A stretch of 64,000 nt of DNA, from contig NZ_OZ026449.1 of the NCBI RefSeq assembly GCF_964019505.1, forward strand, positions 124,001 to 188,000. Direction: 5' to 3'. Below, one piece after another: positions 1 to 10,600 of this stretch; position 1 is the first letter of the stretch, and the number at the start of each line of letters is the position of its first letter. The translations under genes and the position numbers were made by a program. The DNA comes from TIUS-1 sp964019505 (GTDB lineage: Bacteria > Bacillota_I > Bacilli_A > Mycoplasmatales > Mycoplasmataceae). The notes beneath the pieces are model-generated. The model saw only the letters and a list, made by a program, of their open reading frames with translations. It had not been told where the DNA came from and ran no database searches.

Positions 1-651
1 CTATCAACTATATTGAAAAAGGATTGTCGTAAAGTTAATGCAATTGTGTGTCATTTAGGTAATGGTGCATCAATGGCGGTTATTAAAGAAGGGTTATCAT
101 TTGATACAACAATGGGTTTAACACCATTAGCTGGATTAATGATGGGTACGAGAAGCGGTGACATTGATCCTTCTATTATTGAATATATGTCTAAAGAATT
201 AAAAAAAGATGTAGTTGAAATAACAACGATGTTAAATAAAAATTCAGGATTAAAAGGTATCTCAAAAATATCATCAGATATGAGAGATGTTAGAGAAGCG
301 TTCTATGGTGGAAATCAAAATGCAAAGATTGCAATTCATAAGTACACAACAATAGTTGCGGACTTCATGGTTAAGTATGCAAACTATTTGAATGGTGAAA
401 TTGATGCAATTGTATTTACTGCGGGTATAGGAGAAAATTCTGATTTCATTAGAACACAAGTATTAGATAGAGTTAATATACTTGGGTTAGAACTTGATGA
501 GAAATTAAATGCATACTCAAACGACTATGAGGACTATAAGTTGATATCAACAAATAAATCAAAATCAAAAGTATATGCAATTAAAACAAATGAGGAACTC
601 ATGATCTGTTTGGACACAATTTCAAAAATATATTTAAGGAGTACAAAATAA
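1..651 (+). CDS. ackA: Acetate kinase, C-terminal part (5' end outside window)
   Basis: Interconverts acetyl phosphate plus ADP and acetate plus ATP in the cytoplasm, the ATP-yielding last step of pyruvate fermentation. About 216 C-terminal residues are present and the frame is open at the window edge, so the gene is 5'-partial. Family hallmarks are GNGAS near the start, the signature LAGLMMGTRSGDIDPS, and FTAGIGENS in the C-terminal ATP-binding lobe. Its TAA stop shares one base with the ATG of the downstream AEC transporter, so the two are probably co-transcribed. A typical enzyme has about 390-400 residues, so roughly half is missing only because of the window boundary. Confidence 0.95.
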   Translation, partial: LSTILKKDCRKVNAIVCHLGNGASMAVIKEGLSFDTTMGLTPLAGLMMGTRSGDIDPSIIEYMSKELKKDVVEITTMLNKNSGLKGISKISSDMRDVREAFYGGNQNAKIAIHKYTTIVADFMVKYANYLNGEIDAIVFTAGIGENSDFIRTQVLDRVNILGLELDEKLNAYSNDYEDYKLISTNKSKSKVYAIKTNEELMICLDTISKIYLRSTK

Positions 652-1856
652 TGTTTTATTCAGTGGCGGATGTAACCAAGGGAATTTTTTCAAGCCTTCC
701 ATTTTGAGGGGTTGTGGTAGCTGCAGTTTTAGTTATTGGTATTGGATATTTTTTTCAAAAAAAGAATCTGATATTTAAAAGTTGAGAAAAGGCAATTGTA
801 AAATTAGTAATTTATGTAGGACTACCATCTCTAATATTAAAAAGTTTTATGACTGAATTATCTGGCGAAGATGGATTCACAGAAAAAATGGTAATGATGT
901 GCGCAAGCTTATTATTCTATGTATTGATTACATATGGTTCAAGGCTATTCTTTTTAAAAAACAATAAGGATGCTCAAGATACATTATCAATGACGGTTGC
1001 ATTCTCGTCAGCAATATACTTTGGTATTCCAATTTTAAGTTCATTGTTTGAATCTGAGTATGCAGCAGAAATCAACACTTATTCAAGTGTTATTAATGTA
1101 GGTTACTGATTGTTCATGTGTTCATCGGCGGTATATATAGTACAAAAAAATAATTTCCCAATGTCAACAGATGTCGAAGCATCAAGTGCAAAAGAAGGCG
1201 AGGTTGTAAGAAACGGATCAATTGCTAATAAAAGTAGAAAAGAAATAATAATTAGCTTATTAAAAAATCCAATTATTATTGCAACAGTTGCCGGATTTAT
1301 TATTTGAATAACACAGTTAATACCGGGAATCAAATTCATGCCAGTAAGTGACTGAAATGCAGGATCAGAAACTAACACTGAATATTATTCAATTCTAAGA
1401 TTTGACATGTGAATACCAGGTGTAGATAAAACACTTGATTTACTAAAAGCATTAGCAACACCATTGGCTTGATTTTCAATCGGTGCAGTTATTGCGAATG
1501 GTGATATTAAATCAGCAGTTAAAAATAAAACAGTATGGTGAGCATTTTTCTTGAAAATGATCATTGCACCATTGTTTGTAATCTTAATATTCTTAGCAGC
1601 AGCAGGAATAGGTGATGCTACGGGTGCATGAAAAATACCTAACTTAGCATTTATGTTAGGAGTAATTATGATTGCAGCGCCAACAGCCAACACAGTTGTG
1701 GGTTATGCAATTGCATATGAGAAAGAAGAAAACTTAGCTTCACAAATAGCTACAGTTACAATTATCGGTGGAATCATTACGATTCCATTCTGAACAGTTG
1801 TGAGTGCTGTGATTAGTGAATTAAGTATATTTGATCAAACAGCAGTATTGGCCTAG
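651..1856 (+). CDS. AEC (auxin efflux carrier) family transporter
   Basis: A 401-residue integral membrane protein of the AEC/malate-permease type, with about ten hydrophobic segments arranged as two halves around a hydrophilic middle loop near residues 165-205. In this family members export or import small organic anions such as malate or lactate; the substrate cannot be read here. The ATG overlaps the acetate kinase stop by one base, which suggests translational coupling and a possible role in moving a fermentation acid (inference). Many tryptophans are TGA, and one TGG is followed directly by TGA, a clear sign of genetic code 4. A bidirectional hairpin follows. Confidence 0.82.
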
Positions 1857-1875
1857 TTAATAGACAATTTTAAAT

Positions 1876-1910
1876 AAAAAGAAAACCTTAATAATTAAGG
1901 TTTTCTTTTT
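1876..1910. terminator. Bidirectional Rho-independent terminator
   Basis: A stem of about 10 bp (GAAAACCTTA / TAAGGTTTTC) is flanked by A-runs on the left and T-runs on the right. It lies between the convergent AEC and APC transporter genes and can serve both strands. Confidence 0.85.
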
Positions 1911-1918
1911 ATTGGAGA

Positions 1919-3448
1919 TTAATCTCAGTTATTAAGTTTCATATTTTCATCAATATTTTCAGTTGTATTTGAATATATTTCAGGGTATTTTTTAAATATT
2001 TTTTCTTGAATTGCTCACAGTATAATTGTGGCAATTATCGAAAGAATAAAAAATATCAAGAATATAAATTGTCCTGTAGTATGGAATGGTTGACTATTAT
2101 CTGTAGGGATAATAAATGTAACTATAGCCATAACATTTATAACAATTAACATTGTAGAAGAAATAATCGCAGCTGGTCAAAATACATATGAATTGATTTT
2201 TTCAATTTTAACTTTGTTTGTAAATCTATTAACCATAGCTGCAAAAATTAATGCGTTAATTGCAATGAAAACATACGCCGTTAGTGCACTTGCCATTTGA
2301 CCCACAAAGTCACCGAACGCATTCATATACATTGTAGGGTTGTTATGTCAATCAGTAAAATTAGAATAGATTCCATTTCAGTCACCACGAGGAACGAAGG
2401 TACCTAGTAAGATTAATATTATATAAAATGATGATGTTGCAATAAATTGTAATAGTGCAACCATTTTAAATGTGGCTTTTTCTTTTGGTAAAAAAATTAC
2501 TTTCGCATTATAGTCACTTAGCATTTCAGTCATACCAACGCTTATAAAAACATTTGTAGATGTGAAACAAACCAACATCATCACTGTATTTGCTACAATA
2601 ATAGCCGCTCTTTGACCGCCTTCAGTGTTTCCGAATATCTTTGACAACACACCAACAATAGAACCGTCACCACCACCAAATAAGGCTACAGCCATTAATA
2701 CATAAAATAGTGATACAAATATCATCCCTGCAATCAATGCTCTTGGAACTTGCTCTTTATGAGTTGCGCCTTTTTGCATGTTCGCAATATAAACGTACCC
2801 ATCAAATGAAAGTAATATAGCTCCAAACCCTGACAAAAATGTAATTGCTGTTGCGCTTTCTTTGTATGCTTCATTGTCAAATGCAGAGTCATCTCCCCAT
2901 AAAACAAACCCTGCAATCAGTGCGACGAATAATGGTATGAATTTAAAGACTGATGCAAAAAGTTGAATGTTTTTACATACAGTTGGCAATCATACATTCG
3001 ATGCATAAATTACACCTAATAAAAATACACCGACGATTAAGTAAATAAACAGTTGAGATAAAGGACTAATGTATACATCTAATGTAATAAGGAAATAAGT
3101 TATTACGGGAGTCATAAATCCCGTAACGGCAGCTGGTATAAAAATGTAAGAATACATTACTGAAAAAAGAGTTGCTGTTTTTCTACCAATTCATAATTTT
3201 AATCAGTTCCCAAGGGTCCCGTTTCCTTTATTCATTGTTGATTTAGAAATTTCAATAAAAACAACAACACTAAGAACAAGGACAAGACCAACAATGGCTC
3301 ATAGTGAAGTTGCAACAATTGGGTTGTTAGTTTGTGATAGTAGTTCTTGATTCTTTAAATAAATACCAGCTCCAATAACCATACCAATAACCAATAAGAA
3401 CATTGATCAAAATTCATAAGCTTTAGATTTGTTTTTTGTATTATTCAT
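1919..3448 (-). CDS. APC family amino acid permease, copy 1
   Basis: A 509-residue polytopic permease of the amino acid-polyamine-organocation superfamily. The N-terminus carries the family glycine motif in TM1 (IGMVIGAGIYL), and about twelve to fourteen hydrophobic segments follow. The substrate is unknown; relatives exchange or import amino acids. The ATG lies inside the 3' end of the upstream permease gene (8-base overlap), so the two form a translationally coupled pair. They are clear paralogues: both share the FLSGFGAILLSFDGYVYIA-like segment (FLGGFGAILFSFDGYVYIA in the other) and the phrase EQVP(R/K)AL(I/T)AGMIFV, so they arose by tandem duplication. Confidence 0.88.
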
Positions 3449-4973
3449 TTTCAACCTCAACTCAATTGTTTGTTAAAAGGTTATCATCAACAACACCTTC
3501 AAAACCATTGAATGGATCTTTTTTTGCAAAGAATACTTCTTGAGCAATGAACACTGCAGTAGCGTAAGCTACACAAAATATTAATATTAATAAAAAGATA
3601 AATCCATTTGATTCAATAAATGTTTGACCACTCGGAGGAATCAAGAATGCAACTATACCAAAAACATTAAAGACAACCATCATTACACTTGAAATGATTG
3701 CAGCAGGTCAGAAGAACTTAACTTTTGGAACATCCACCTTACGTGTGAATCTATTTATCATTGCTCCGATTATTAACATATTTAGCATTATAAAAACCAT
3801 AACTGTTGTAGCCGATGAAAATGAATTTACAAAATAAGCTGGTTGATCAAGATATGCTCTTAGGTCTGTAGCTTCACTTCCAAGAGGTACAGAGTGAATT
3901 CCTTTTCAATCACCATGAGGAGCAACTGTTCCAAGAACAATAACAATAACAAAATATGTAATTGTTAAACCCAATTGCAAAAATGCCGCAGACTTGAAAC
4001 TAGCTTTTGATTTTGGGATATAAATTATCTTACAATTGTAATCACTAAATATTTCGGTCATACCCAAGTTAGTAAACATATTAACTGATAGTAGACACAC
4101 GAGCATCATAATTATGTTTGCCATAACTCACGCAACTTGTTCGGCGTCTTTACCACCACCAAATATTTTTGAAAGAACACCTTCAATTGTTCCGTTACCA
4201 CCACCAAAAGTTGCTAGGGCAATTAAAATATAAAACACAGTAACAAAAATCATACCAGCAGTTAAAGCCTTAGGAACTTGTTCTGGGTGTTTTGCACCTT
4301 GTTGCATATTTGCAATATAAACGTAACCATCAAATGAAAAAAGAATTGCTCCAAATCCACCCAAGAATGAAAGTGCTTTAATGTTTTCTAAGCTTTCAGA
4401 TGACTCAAATGAGTTTTCAGTCCCCATTCCTCATAAAATAAATCCAGCAATCATAGCGATGATTAATGGGATGAACTTAAATACTGATCCAAACACTTGT
4501 AAATTTTTACAATGTTTTGGAGAATATATATTTGCAAATGCAAATAGAGTTAATAGTGATATACAACATACTAAGTAGATTGCCATTATTTCAAGTGGTG
4601 TTAATTGAACACCAATGGCTTGAATCATATAACCGACAACACCAGCAACAAATACTGATTGAGTAGTTGGCATATAAACAAATGTATAAATGATAGAAAA
4701 GAAAGAGGCAATACGACGATTTAAAAATATCTTCGCTCAGTTACCCATTGTTCCATTACCTGATTTTAAAGTGGATTTTGATATTTCAATAAACACCACA
4801 ACAGACATAATACAAACTAATCCCACAATTCCTCAAAGTGCAGTTGCAACAATTGGGTTTCCAGTTTGAGCCAGTAATTCTTTATTTTTTAAATAAATAC
4901 CAGCTCCGATAACAATACCAGCAACCAATAAAAACATTGATCAAAATTCTTTTGATTTACTTGATAATTTCAT
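3441..4973 (-). CDS. APC family amino acid permease, copy 2
   Basis: A 510-residue polytopic permease, paralogous along its whole length to the downstream copy. It lies first in the minus-strand pair and its last codons overlap the next ATG. The segment FLGGFGAILFSFDGYVYIA and the following EQVPKALTAGMIFV belong to the APC core. Start chosen at the ATG preceded by a GGAGG-like site. About fourteen hydrophobic segments are visible. The substrate is not deducible; having two copies may broaden amino acid range for a nutritionally dependent organism (inference). Confidence 0.88.
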
Positions 4974-5043
4974 ATTGAGCCTCCATTGCTTTTATATATA
5001 ATACCTATTATTAATTGCAAATTTTGTATAATATATTAAATAT

Positions 5044-5119
5044 GGCGCTATGGCCAAGGGGTTCAAGGCATGAGTCTGCAACACTCTGATCGTCGGTTCG
5101 AATCCGACTAGCGCCTCCA
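5044..5119 (+). tRNA. tRNA-Cys (GCA)
   Basis: Seven-base acceptor pairing GGCGCTA/TAGCGCC, an anticodon loop CTGCAAC giving GCA, a TTCGAAT T-loop and an encoded CCA. A TATAAT element at 5027-5032 sits at promoter distance upstream. Confidence 0.95.
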
Positions 5120-5132
5120 ATTTGAAACAAAG

Positions 5133-5158
5133 TCTCTCAGAAAAATGAGAGTTTTTTT
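5133..5158 (+). terminator. Terminator after tRNA-Cys
   Basis: Hairpin CTCTCA / TGAGAG with an AGAAAAA loop followed by seven T residues, directly behind the tRNA gene. Confidence 0.8.
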
Positions 5159-5259
5159 ATTTGTCTTTTATTATAGTATAAAAATAAAAAATTCCAAATA
5201 AAGTATTATATATTGTAAATAATATTTGAAAGATTATAATAAATTTTGGAGGAAACTTT

Positions 5260-6033
5260 ATGGAAATAACAAATTTAATTCTTACAGAACTATTTGGTAC
5301 AGCATTACTAATTATATTAGGTAATGGAATTGTAGCTAATGTAGTTTTGAAAGGAACAAAAGGTAATAACGCAGGATGACTTTCAATCACGATTGGTTGA
5401 GGTTTTGCAGTAACGGTAGCAGCTCTAATATCTTCAGCATTTGCGGGTGGAGCAGGTTGATTAAACCCGGCAGTAACACTTGGAGTGATGTTCGCCGATA
5501 TGAGTGGAACAGCTTTAAAATATGGTGTGTCACAAGAACAAATGACAGGTATATTTATTGGAATAATGTTTATTCAAATTATAGGAGCATTCTTAGGACA
5601 ACTTTTATTAGATGTTCTATATCTTAAACATATCAAAATGACATTAGAAGATGGTGAATTTGGATGTAGTAACGTGTTGGGTATGCACTCAACTGGGGCC
5701 ACAACTAAATCAATACCATTAAACTTTTTAATGGAAATGATAGCAACATTTATATTAGTGTTTGCAATCTTATGTCTTGGTGCATACAATGCGCCAGGAT
5801 ATATTGGACCAGTAATTGTTGGAATTGTTGTGCTATCAATTGGACTTTCACTTGGTGGAACAACTGGTTATGCCATTAACCCAGCACGTGACTTAGGACC
5901 TAGAATTGCACACATGCTGTTATTTAAAAAATCAGGTTCAGCATCTGATTGAACTTATGCATGAATACCAGTTGTAGCACCATTAACAGGTGGTTTAATT
6001 GCTGGTGGTATTATGTTGTTAACAACATTATAA
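5260..6033 (+). CDS. glpF: Glycerol uptake facilitator (aquaglyceroporin)
   Basis: A 257-residue MIP-family channel for passive entry of glycerol through the membrane. Both pore NPA boxes are present: LNPAVT at residues 68-73 and INPARDLGPR at 206-215. The Arg after the second NPA and the Asp at 211 are typical of glycerol-conducting GlpF rather than pure water channels. Six hydrophobic segments plus two half-helices fit the fold, and length is normal. The ATG follows GGAGGAAACTTT. It is first in glpF-glpO-glpK, with 11 bases to glpO. Confidence 0.95.
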
Positions 6034-6044
6034 AAAGGAGATAT

Positions 6045-7199
6045 ATGAAAAAATACGATATTTGCATAATTGGTGGAGGGATCATTGGTGCTTCGATTGC
6101 ACGTGAACTTGCCAAATACGATATTAACTTAGTAATCTTAGAGGCAAATGCTCGAGTGGCAATGGAAACATCTGCTGGTAACTCAGGACTTGTGCATGGG
6201 GGATTTGACCCAACACCAGGAAGACTGAATGCACGTTTAAATGTAGCTGGAAAATTAAGATATGAAGATTGAATTAAGGAAATGGAATTCCCATACTTAA
6301 GAATTGATTCAACAATTGTAGCGTTTACTGCTGAAGAAATGGAACATGTTCATATGTTATATGAACGCGGTTTAACAAATGGATTAGAAGCAAAAGAGAT
6401 GGAGATCATTGACGCCAAAGAATTACAAAAAAGAGAACCAAATATTTCAAAAGAAGCAATTGGTGCATTGGTATGTAATTCTTCAATTGCGGTTGATCCC
6501 GTTGAACTAACTAAAACTTTGTTTACTAATGCAATTAGAAACAAAGCTGAATTAAAAGTTAACTCAAAAGTTATTGATATCAAAAAATCAAAAGATGGAT
6601 ATGAAATAAAAACGAGCAAAGGTGAAGTTATAAATTCAAAATTTGTAATCAACGTTGCTGGACACTATGCAGACGTAATTTCAAAAATGGCTGGACACCC
6701 AGATTTTAACTTGGTTACAAAACGTGGTGAATATAGAATTCTTGAAAAAACTGAAGCTGGTATTGTGAACTCAGTTGTGTTCATGGTTCCTACAATTCAT
6801 GGTAAAGGTGTAATTGTTGCACCAATGTTAAATGGACATGTATTGGTTGGTCCAACGGCTGAAGACAATGTACCAAAGGATGAAACAAGATTGGTTACTC
6901 AAAAACAATTTGACTTCATTGGAGAAATTGGAAAAAAACTAATCCCGTCAATCAACATGAATAAAACATGTATGACACTATCTGGATCAAGACCAATTGA
7001 ACCAACTGAAAATGATTTTTGAATTAAACCAGCAAAAGGTGATGATCACTTTATAAGTGTTGCCGGAATGAAATCTCCAGCAATAGCATCAGCTCCAGCG
7101 ATTGCCGATTATGTAATTGGACTTGTTGAAAAAGTAGAAAAATTAAATAAGAAAAAAGATTGAAACCCAATTGAAAAAACAATTTTACCTTTGAGTTAA
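6045..7199 (+). CDS. glpO: Glycerol-3-phosphate oxidase (FAD, H2O2-forming)
   Basis: A 384-residue FAD-dependent oxidoreductase of the DAO family. It oxidises glycerol-3-phosphate to dihydroxyacetone phosphate, passing electrons to oxygen and so producing hydrogen peroxide. The FAD Rossmann motif IIGGGIIGASIAREL sits at residues 8-22, and SGNSGLVHGGFDPTPG follows. Length and sequence resemble the short mycoplasma GlpO, known in M. mycoides as a source of cytotoxic peroxide, rather than the longer lactic-acid-bacterium enzyme. It lies between glpF and glpK, which supply its substrate; its product feeds glycolysis through triosephosphate isomerase. RBS AAGGAG precedes the ATG. Confidence 0.93.
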
Positions 7200-7212
7200 T
7201 AAGGAGACAAAA

Positions 7213-8721
7213 ATGGAAAAATACATCGTAACACTAGATGAAGGGACTACAAGTGCTAGAACTCTAGTTACAAATAAGAAGGGAGATATTGTTTCAATAG
7301 CTCAATCAGAGTTCCCACAATACTTTCCCAAAGATGGATGAGTGGAACATGATGCAAATGAAATTTGAAACACTCAGAGATCAACATTTACACAAGCGCT
7401 TGGTAAAGCAAATATTACTGGTGAACAAATTTCTGCAATTGGAATAACAAATCAAAGAGAAACTGCAGTTATTTGAAATAAAGAAAATGGGTTACCAATT
7501 TATAATGCAATTGTTTGACAAGATACTAGAACAGCTAAATATTGTGAAAGTATGGGTCAAAAAGATGTTGACATGGTAAGGGAAAAAACCGGATTAATAA
7601 TCAATCCGTACTTCTCGGGTTCAAAAGTTAAGTGAATTTTAGACAATGTTGAAGGTGCAAGACAACTGGCAAAAGAAGGTAAGTTAATGTTTGGGACAAT
7701 CAATACATGATTAATCTATAGACTTACTGGAGGGGAGGTTTTTATAACCGATCACGCAAATGCTCAAAGAACATTGATGTATAACATTCACACAAATGAC
7801 TGAGATGATGAACTGTTAGAATTATTTGATATACCAAGAAGTATTTTGCCAGAAATTAAATCATGTTCTGAAGTATATGGAAAAAGTTATGCTGGTTTAA
7901 TTAGTAAACAAGACATGACACAAATCCCAGTTTGTTCTTCAATTGGAGATCAACAATCAGCACTGTTTGGGCAGTTATGTCTAAATGATGGGGAATCAAA
8001 AATCACCTATGGAACTGGTTGTTTTATTTTAATGAACACAGGTGAAAAAAGAGTAATGTCAACTCATGGCCTTCTTACAACTATAGCGTGTGCATATGAC
8101 GGAAAAATCACTTACGCTCTAGAGGGTTCTGTAATGGTTGCGGGATCTGCAATTCAATGGTTGCGTGATAACTTAAGAATTGTATACAACGCCGTTGAAA
8201 CAGAATGATATGCCGGACAAGTAACAGATGATAGACGTGTTTATGTTGTTCCGTCATTTACGGGATTGGGATCACCTTATTGAGATGCCTATTCTCGTGG
8301 TGGAATATTCGGATTAGATAGAGGAACAAAACGCGAACACATTGTTCGTGCCACATTAGAGGCGATTGCATATCAGGCAAATGATGTTGTAAATGCTATG
8401 CAAAAAGATATTAAAAAAGATTTAAAATTTTTAAAAGTTGATGGTGGCGCATCTAAGAATAAATTCTTAATGCAATTCCAGGCTGACATTTCACAAACAA
8501 ATGTTGTTAAACCTGTTAATGTTGAAACAACTGCAATGGGTGCTGCTTATTTAGCTGGACTTGCTGTTGGCTATTGAAAAAATGTTGATGAGATCAGAAA
8601 AAATTATAAAAATGATTTTGAGTTAAAACCAACAATTGATAAGAAAAAAGCCGATTGATTAAACAAAGGCTGAAGTACTGCTGTCGAAAGAACTTTCTCT
8701 TGATTAAAAGATATAGAATAG
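7213..8721 (+). CDS. glpK: Glycerol kinase
   Basis: A 502-residue FGGY-family kinase that phosphorylates glycerol with ATP to glycerol-3-phosphate, trapping what GlpF lets in. The N-terminal phosphate-binding loop reads LDEGTTSARTLV, and the C-terminal half carries the ATPase-fold motifs (SITYGTGCF-like block and VDGGASKNKFLMQFQAD). Length matches the family. It is last in the operon, 13 bases after glpO, with RBS AAGGAG and a strong terminator behind it. Most Trp codons are TGA; one TGG is used in the middle. Confidence 0.95.
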
Positions 8722-8745
8722 TTTTAATATAATAAGTAATTAAAT

Positions 8746-8776
8746 AACCCCACATTGTATTAAGGTGGGGTTTTTT
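8746..8776 (+). terminator. Terminator of the glp operon
   Basis: Stem AACCCCAC / GTGGGGTT with a short loop followed by a run of T residues, 25 bases after the glpK stop. Confidence 0.88.
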
Positions 8777-8896
8777 ATTTTGTCTATATATTTTATTTTT
8801 TTAAAAGGGTATATCTATGTAATGAATTTAAGATATAATTTATTTTGTCTATATCTTTAGATACAAATTATATATAATAATTGTGATATTTCATAT

Positions 8897-8973
8897 GCGC
8901 CCTTAGATCAATTGGATAGATCGTTTGACTACGGATCAAAAGGTTAGGGGTTCGAGTCCCTTAGGGCGCACCA
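8897..8973 (+). tRNA. tRNA-Arg (ACG)
   Basis: Acceptor GCGCCCT/AGGGCGC, anticodon stem TTTGA/TCAAA with loop CTACGGA (ACG, wobble A normally edited to inosine), and encoded CCA. First gene of a ten-tRNA cluster. Confidence 0.95.
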
Positions 8974-9020
8974 GCTAGAAACATCACAAATATTCATACC
9001 AGAAATATTTGTTTATATAA

Positions 9021-9097
9021 CGAGAAGTGGCTCAGCTTGGTAGAGCATTCGGTTTGGGACCGAAGGGTCGCAGGTTCGAATCCTGTCTTCTCGACCA
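9021..9097 (+). tRNA. tRNA-Pro (TGG)
   Basis: Acceptor CGAGAAG/CTTCTCG, anticodon loop TTTGGGA (TGG), TTCGAAT T-loop and encoded CCA. Confidence 0.95.
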
Positions 9098-9104
9098 TTT
9101 ATTT

Positions 9105-9180
9105 GGGCCCGTAGCTCAGCTGGGAGAGCACCTGCCTTGCACGCAGGGGGTCGTCGGTTCGATCCCGATCGGGTCCACCA
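9105..9180 (+). tRNA. tRNA-Ala (TGC)
   Basis: Anticodon stem CCTGC/GCAGG with loop CTTGCAC (TGC). The G3-T70 wobble in the acceptor (GGGCCCG/CGGGTCC) is the alanine identity pair. CCA is encoded. Confidence 0.95.
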
Positions 9181-9185
9181 AATAT

Positions 9186-9262
9186 GGCGGGGTAGCTCAG
9201 CTGGTTAGAGCGCTCGGCTCATACCCGGGAGGTCGCGAGTTCAAGTCTCGCCCCCGCTACCA
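9186..9262 (+). tRNA. tRNA-Met, elongator (CAT)
   Basis: Acceptor GGCGGGG/CCCCGCT, loop CTCATAC (CAT), encoded CCA. Assigned as elongator because it resembles Bacillus elongator tRNA-Met in the acceptor and CATACCCG region and is neither the initiator nor the Ile2 type found later in the cluster. Confidence 0.85.
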
Positions 9263-9281
9263 TATTTATATTAATCATTTT

Positions 9282-9358
9282 GGACATTTAGCTCAGTTGG
9301 TTAGAGCTCCCGGCTCATAACCGGGCGGTCATTGGTTCAAGTCCAATAATGTCCACCA
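9282..9358 (+). tRNA. tRNA-Ile2 (CAT, lysidine type)
   Basis: Loop CTCATAA with stem CCCGG/CCGGG, acceptor GGACATT/AATGTCC, CCA encoded. The body resembles bacterial tRNA-Ile2, whose C34 is converted to lysidine to read AUA. This assignment rests on similarity and gene order. Confidence 0.75.
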
Positions 9359-9405
9359 AATTCGACGCCAGATAGGCTTCGCTATGCGGACTATAAAAAT
9401 TATAC

Positions 9406-9498
9406 GGAAGATTACCCAAGCCTGGCTGAAGGGGTCGGTCTTGAAAACCGAGAGTCGGGGAAACCCGAGCGGGGGTTCGAATCCCTCATCTTCCGCCA
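9406..9498 (+). tRNA. tRNA-Ser (TGA)
   Basis: A 93-nt tRNA with a long variable arm, anticodon loop CTTGAAA (TGA), acceptor GGAAGAT/ATCTTCC, discriminator G and encoded CCA. The 47 bases before it hold no recognisable gene. Confidence 0.95.
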
Positions 9499-9510
9499 TT
9501 TTTTATATAT

Positions 9511-9586
<76 letters not shown>

Positions 9587-9588
9587 AT

Positions 9589-9665
9589 GGCCCCATAGCG
9601 AAGTTGGTTATCGCGCCTCCCTGTCACGGAGGAGATCACGAGTTCGAGTCTCGTTGGGGTCGCCA
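9589..9665 (+). tRNA. tRNA-Asp (GTC)
   Basis: Anticodon stem CCTCC/GGAGG with loop CTGTCAC (GTC), acceptor GGCCCCA/TGGGGTC, discriminator G, CCA encoded. Confidence 0.95.
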
Positions 9666-9670
9666 ATAAT

Positions 9671-9746
9671 GGTTTTGTAGCTCAGTTGGTAGAGCAATTG
9701 ATTGAAGCTCAATGTGTCGGCGGTTCAATTCCGTTCAAAACCACCA
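9671..9746 (+). tRNA. tRNA-Phe (GAA)
   Basis: Anticodon stem ATTGA/TCAAT with loop TTGAAGC (GAA), acceptor GGTTTTG/CAAAACC, CCA encoded. Confidence 0.95.
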
Positions 9747-9749
9747 TTT

Positions 9750-9826
9750 CGAAATATAGCTCAGCTGGTTAGAGCACTCCGCTGATAACGGAGAGGTCGG
9801 TGGTTCGAGTCCACTTATTTCGACCA
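9750..9826 (+). tRNA. tRNA-Ile (GAT)
   Basis: Anticodon stem CTCCG/CGGAG with loop CTGATAA (GAT), acceptor CGAAATA/TATTTCG, CCA encoded. Last gene of the cluster. Confidence 0.93.
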
Positions 9827-9848
9827 TTTATGAATACGAAATATAACA

Positions 9849-9876
9849 AGGAGAAATCCTTTTTTTTTTTTTTTTT
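9849..9876 (+). terminator. Terminator of the tRNA cluster with a 17-T tract
   Basis: Hairpin AAGGA/TCCTT with a GAAA-type loop followed by an uninterrupted run of 17 T residues, about 20 bases after tRNA-Ile. The homopolymer is long enough to vary in length by slippage. Confidence 0.8.
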
Positions 9877-9937
9877 GAAATACCTATTAATTAATAAAAT
9901 TTCATTAGTGTATATAATAGTAGTAAGGAAATTATTT

Positions 9938-10600
9938 ATGAATTGAGCAAACAGAGTAACGTTAATTAGACTGATTTTTATACCCATGATAATCATTATG
10001 ATATTTTTAGGACCAGCCAATGGTCATGGGTGAGATGTGATAACAACAAAATTTACATCGGGAAATTATTCACTAGCACTCTCGGATTTAATAGCGGGAT
10101 TATTGTTTATCATAGCTTCATTATCAGATATGTTAGATGGATATATTGCTAGAAAATATAATCAAGTAACTAACTTTGGTAAGTTCTTTGACTCAATCGC
10201 AGATAAGCTTTTAACAAACTTGATATTAGTTGTATTTGCAGTAATTGGAATTTTACCTTTATGAATAGTATTGATTTTTATTGGTAGAGATTTTATTATC
10301 GATGTTGTAAGACAAGTGTTGGCAACTCAAAAAACAATAATGGCTGCTAATAATTTAGGTAGATATAAAGCTGCAGTTCAAATGCTTGGGATGTCAATTT
10401 TATTTTTTGTTGGACTATCAAGCTTTAGCGGTGACACATGATTGTATGGTGAGTTTGGTTTAATAAATCAATTAGTTATGATTCCAACATACATTGCTGC
10501 AATATTATCAATTGCGGCCGCGCTAAATTATATGATATTAAATAGAAAAGTTTTATTTAGTATTGCATCAGACCAAGGTCACGGAGAAAAAGATGAATAA
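9938..10600 (+). CDS. pgsA: CDP-diacylglycerol--glycerol-3-phosphate 3-phosphatidyltransferase
   Basis: A 220-residue membrane enzyme that makes phosphatidylglycerophosphate from CDP-diacylglycerol and glycerol-3-phosphate, the committed step to phosphatidylglycerol and cardiolipin. The CDP-alcohol phosphotransferase signature D-x2-DG-x2-AR-x8-G-x3-D-x3-D is complete, read in SDMLDGYIARKYNQV followed by TNFGKFFDSIADK. About five hydrophobic segments are visible. The ATG follows TAAGGAAATTATTT. The 3' end overlaps the next gene by 8 bases, so the two are probably translated together. Confidence 0.93.

Noticed and set aside
7213..8721. Frame breaks in glpK and many other genes at TGA
   Set aside because: TGA falls at conserved Trp positions across all genes, so these are code-4 Trp codons, not frameshifts or pseudogenes.
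9027..9320. A 97-codon frame running through several tRNA genes
   Set aside because: It is translated tRNA sequence, including repeated T-loop codons; not a protein gene.
9359..9405. An additional tRNA between tRNA-Ile2 and tRNA-Ser
   Set aside because: The 47 bases form no cloverleaf, having neither acceptor pairing nor a T-loop.
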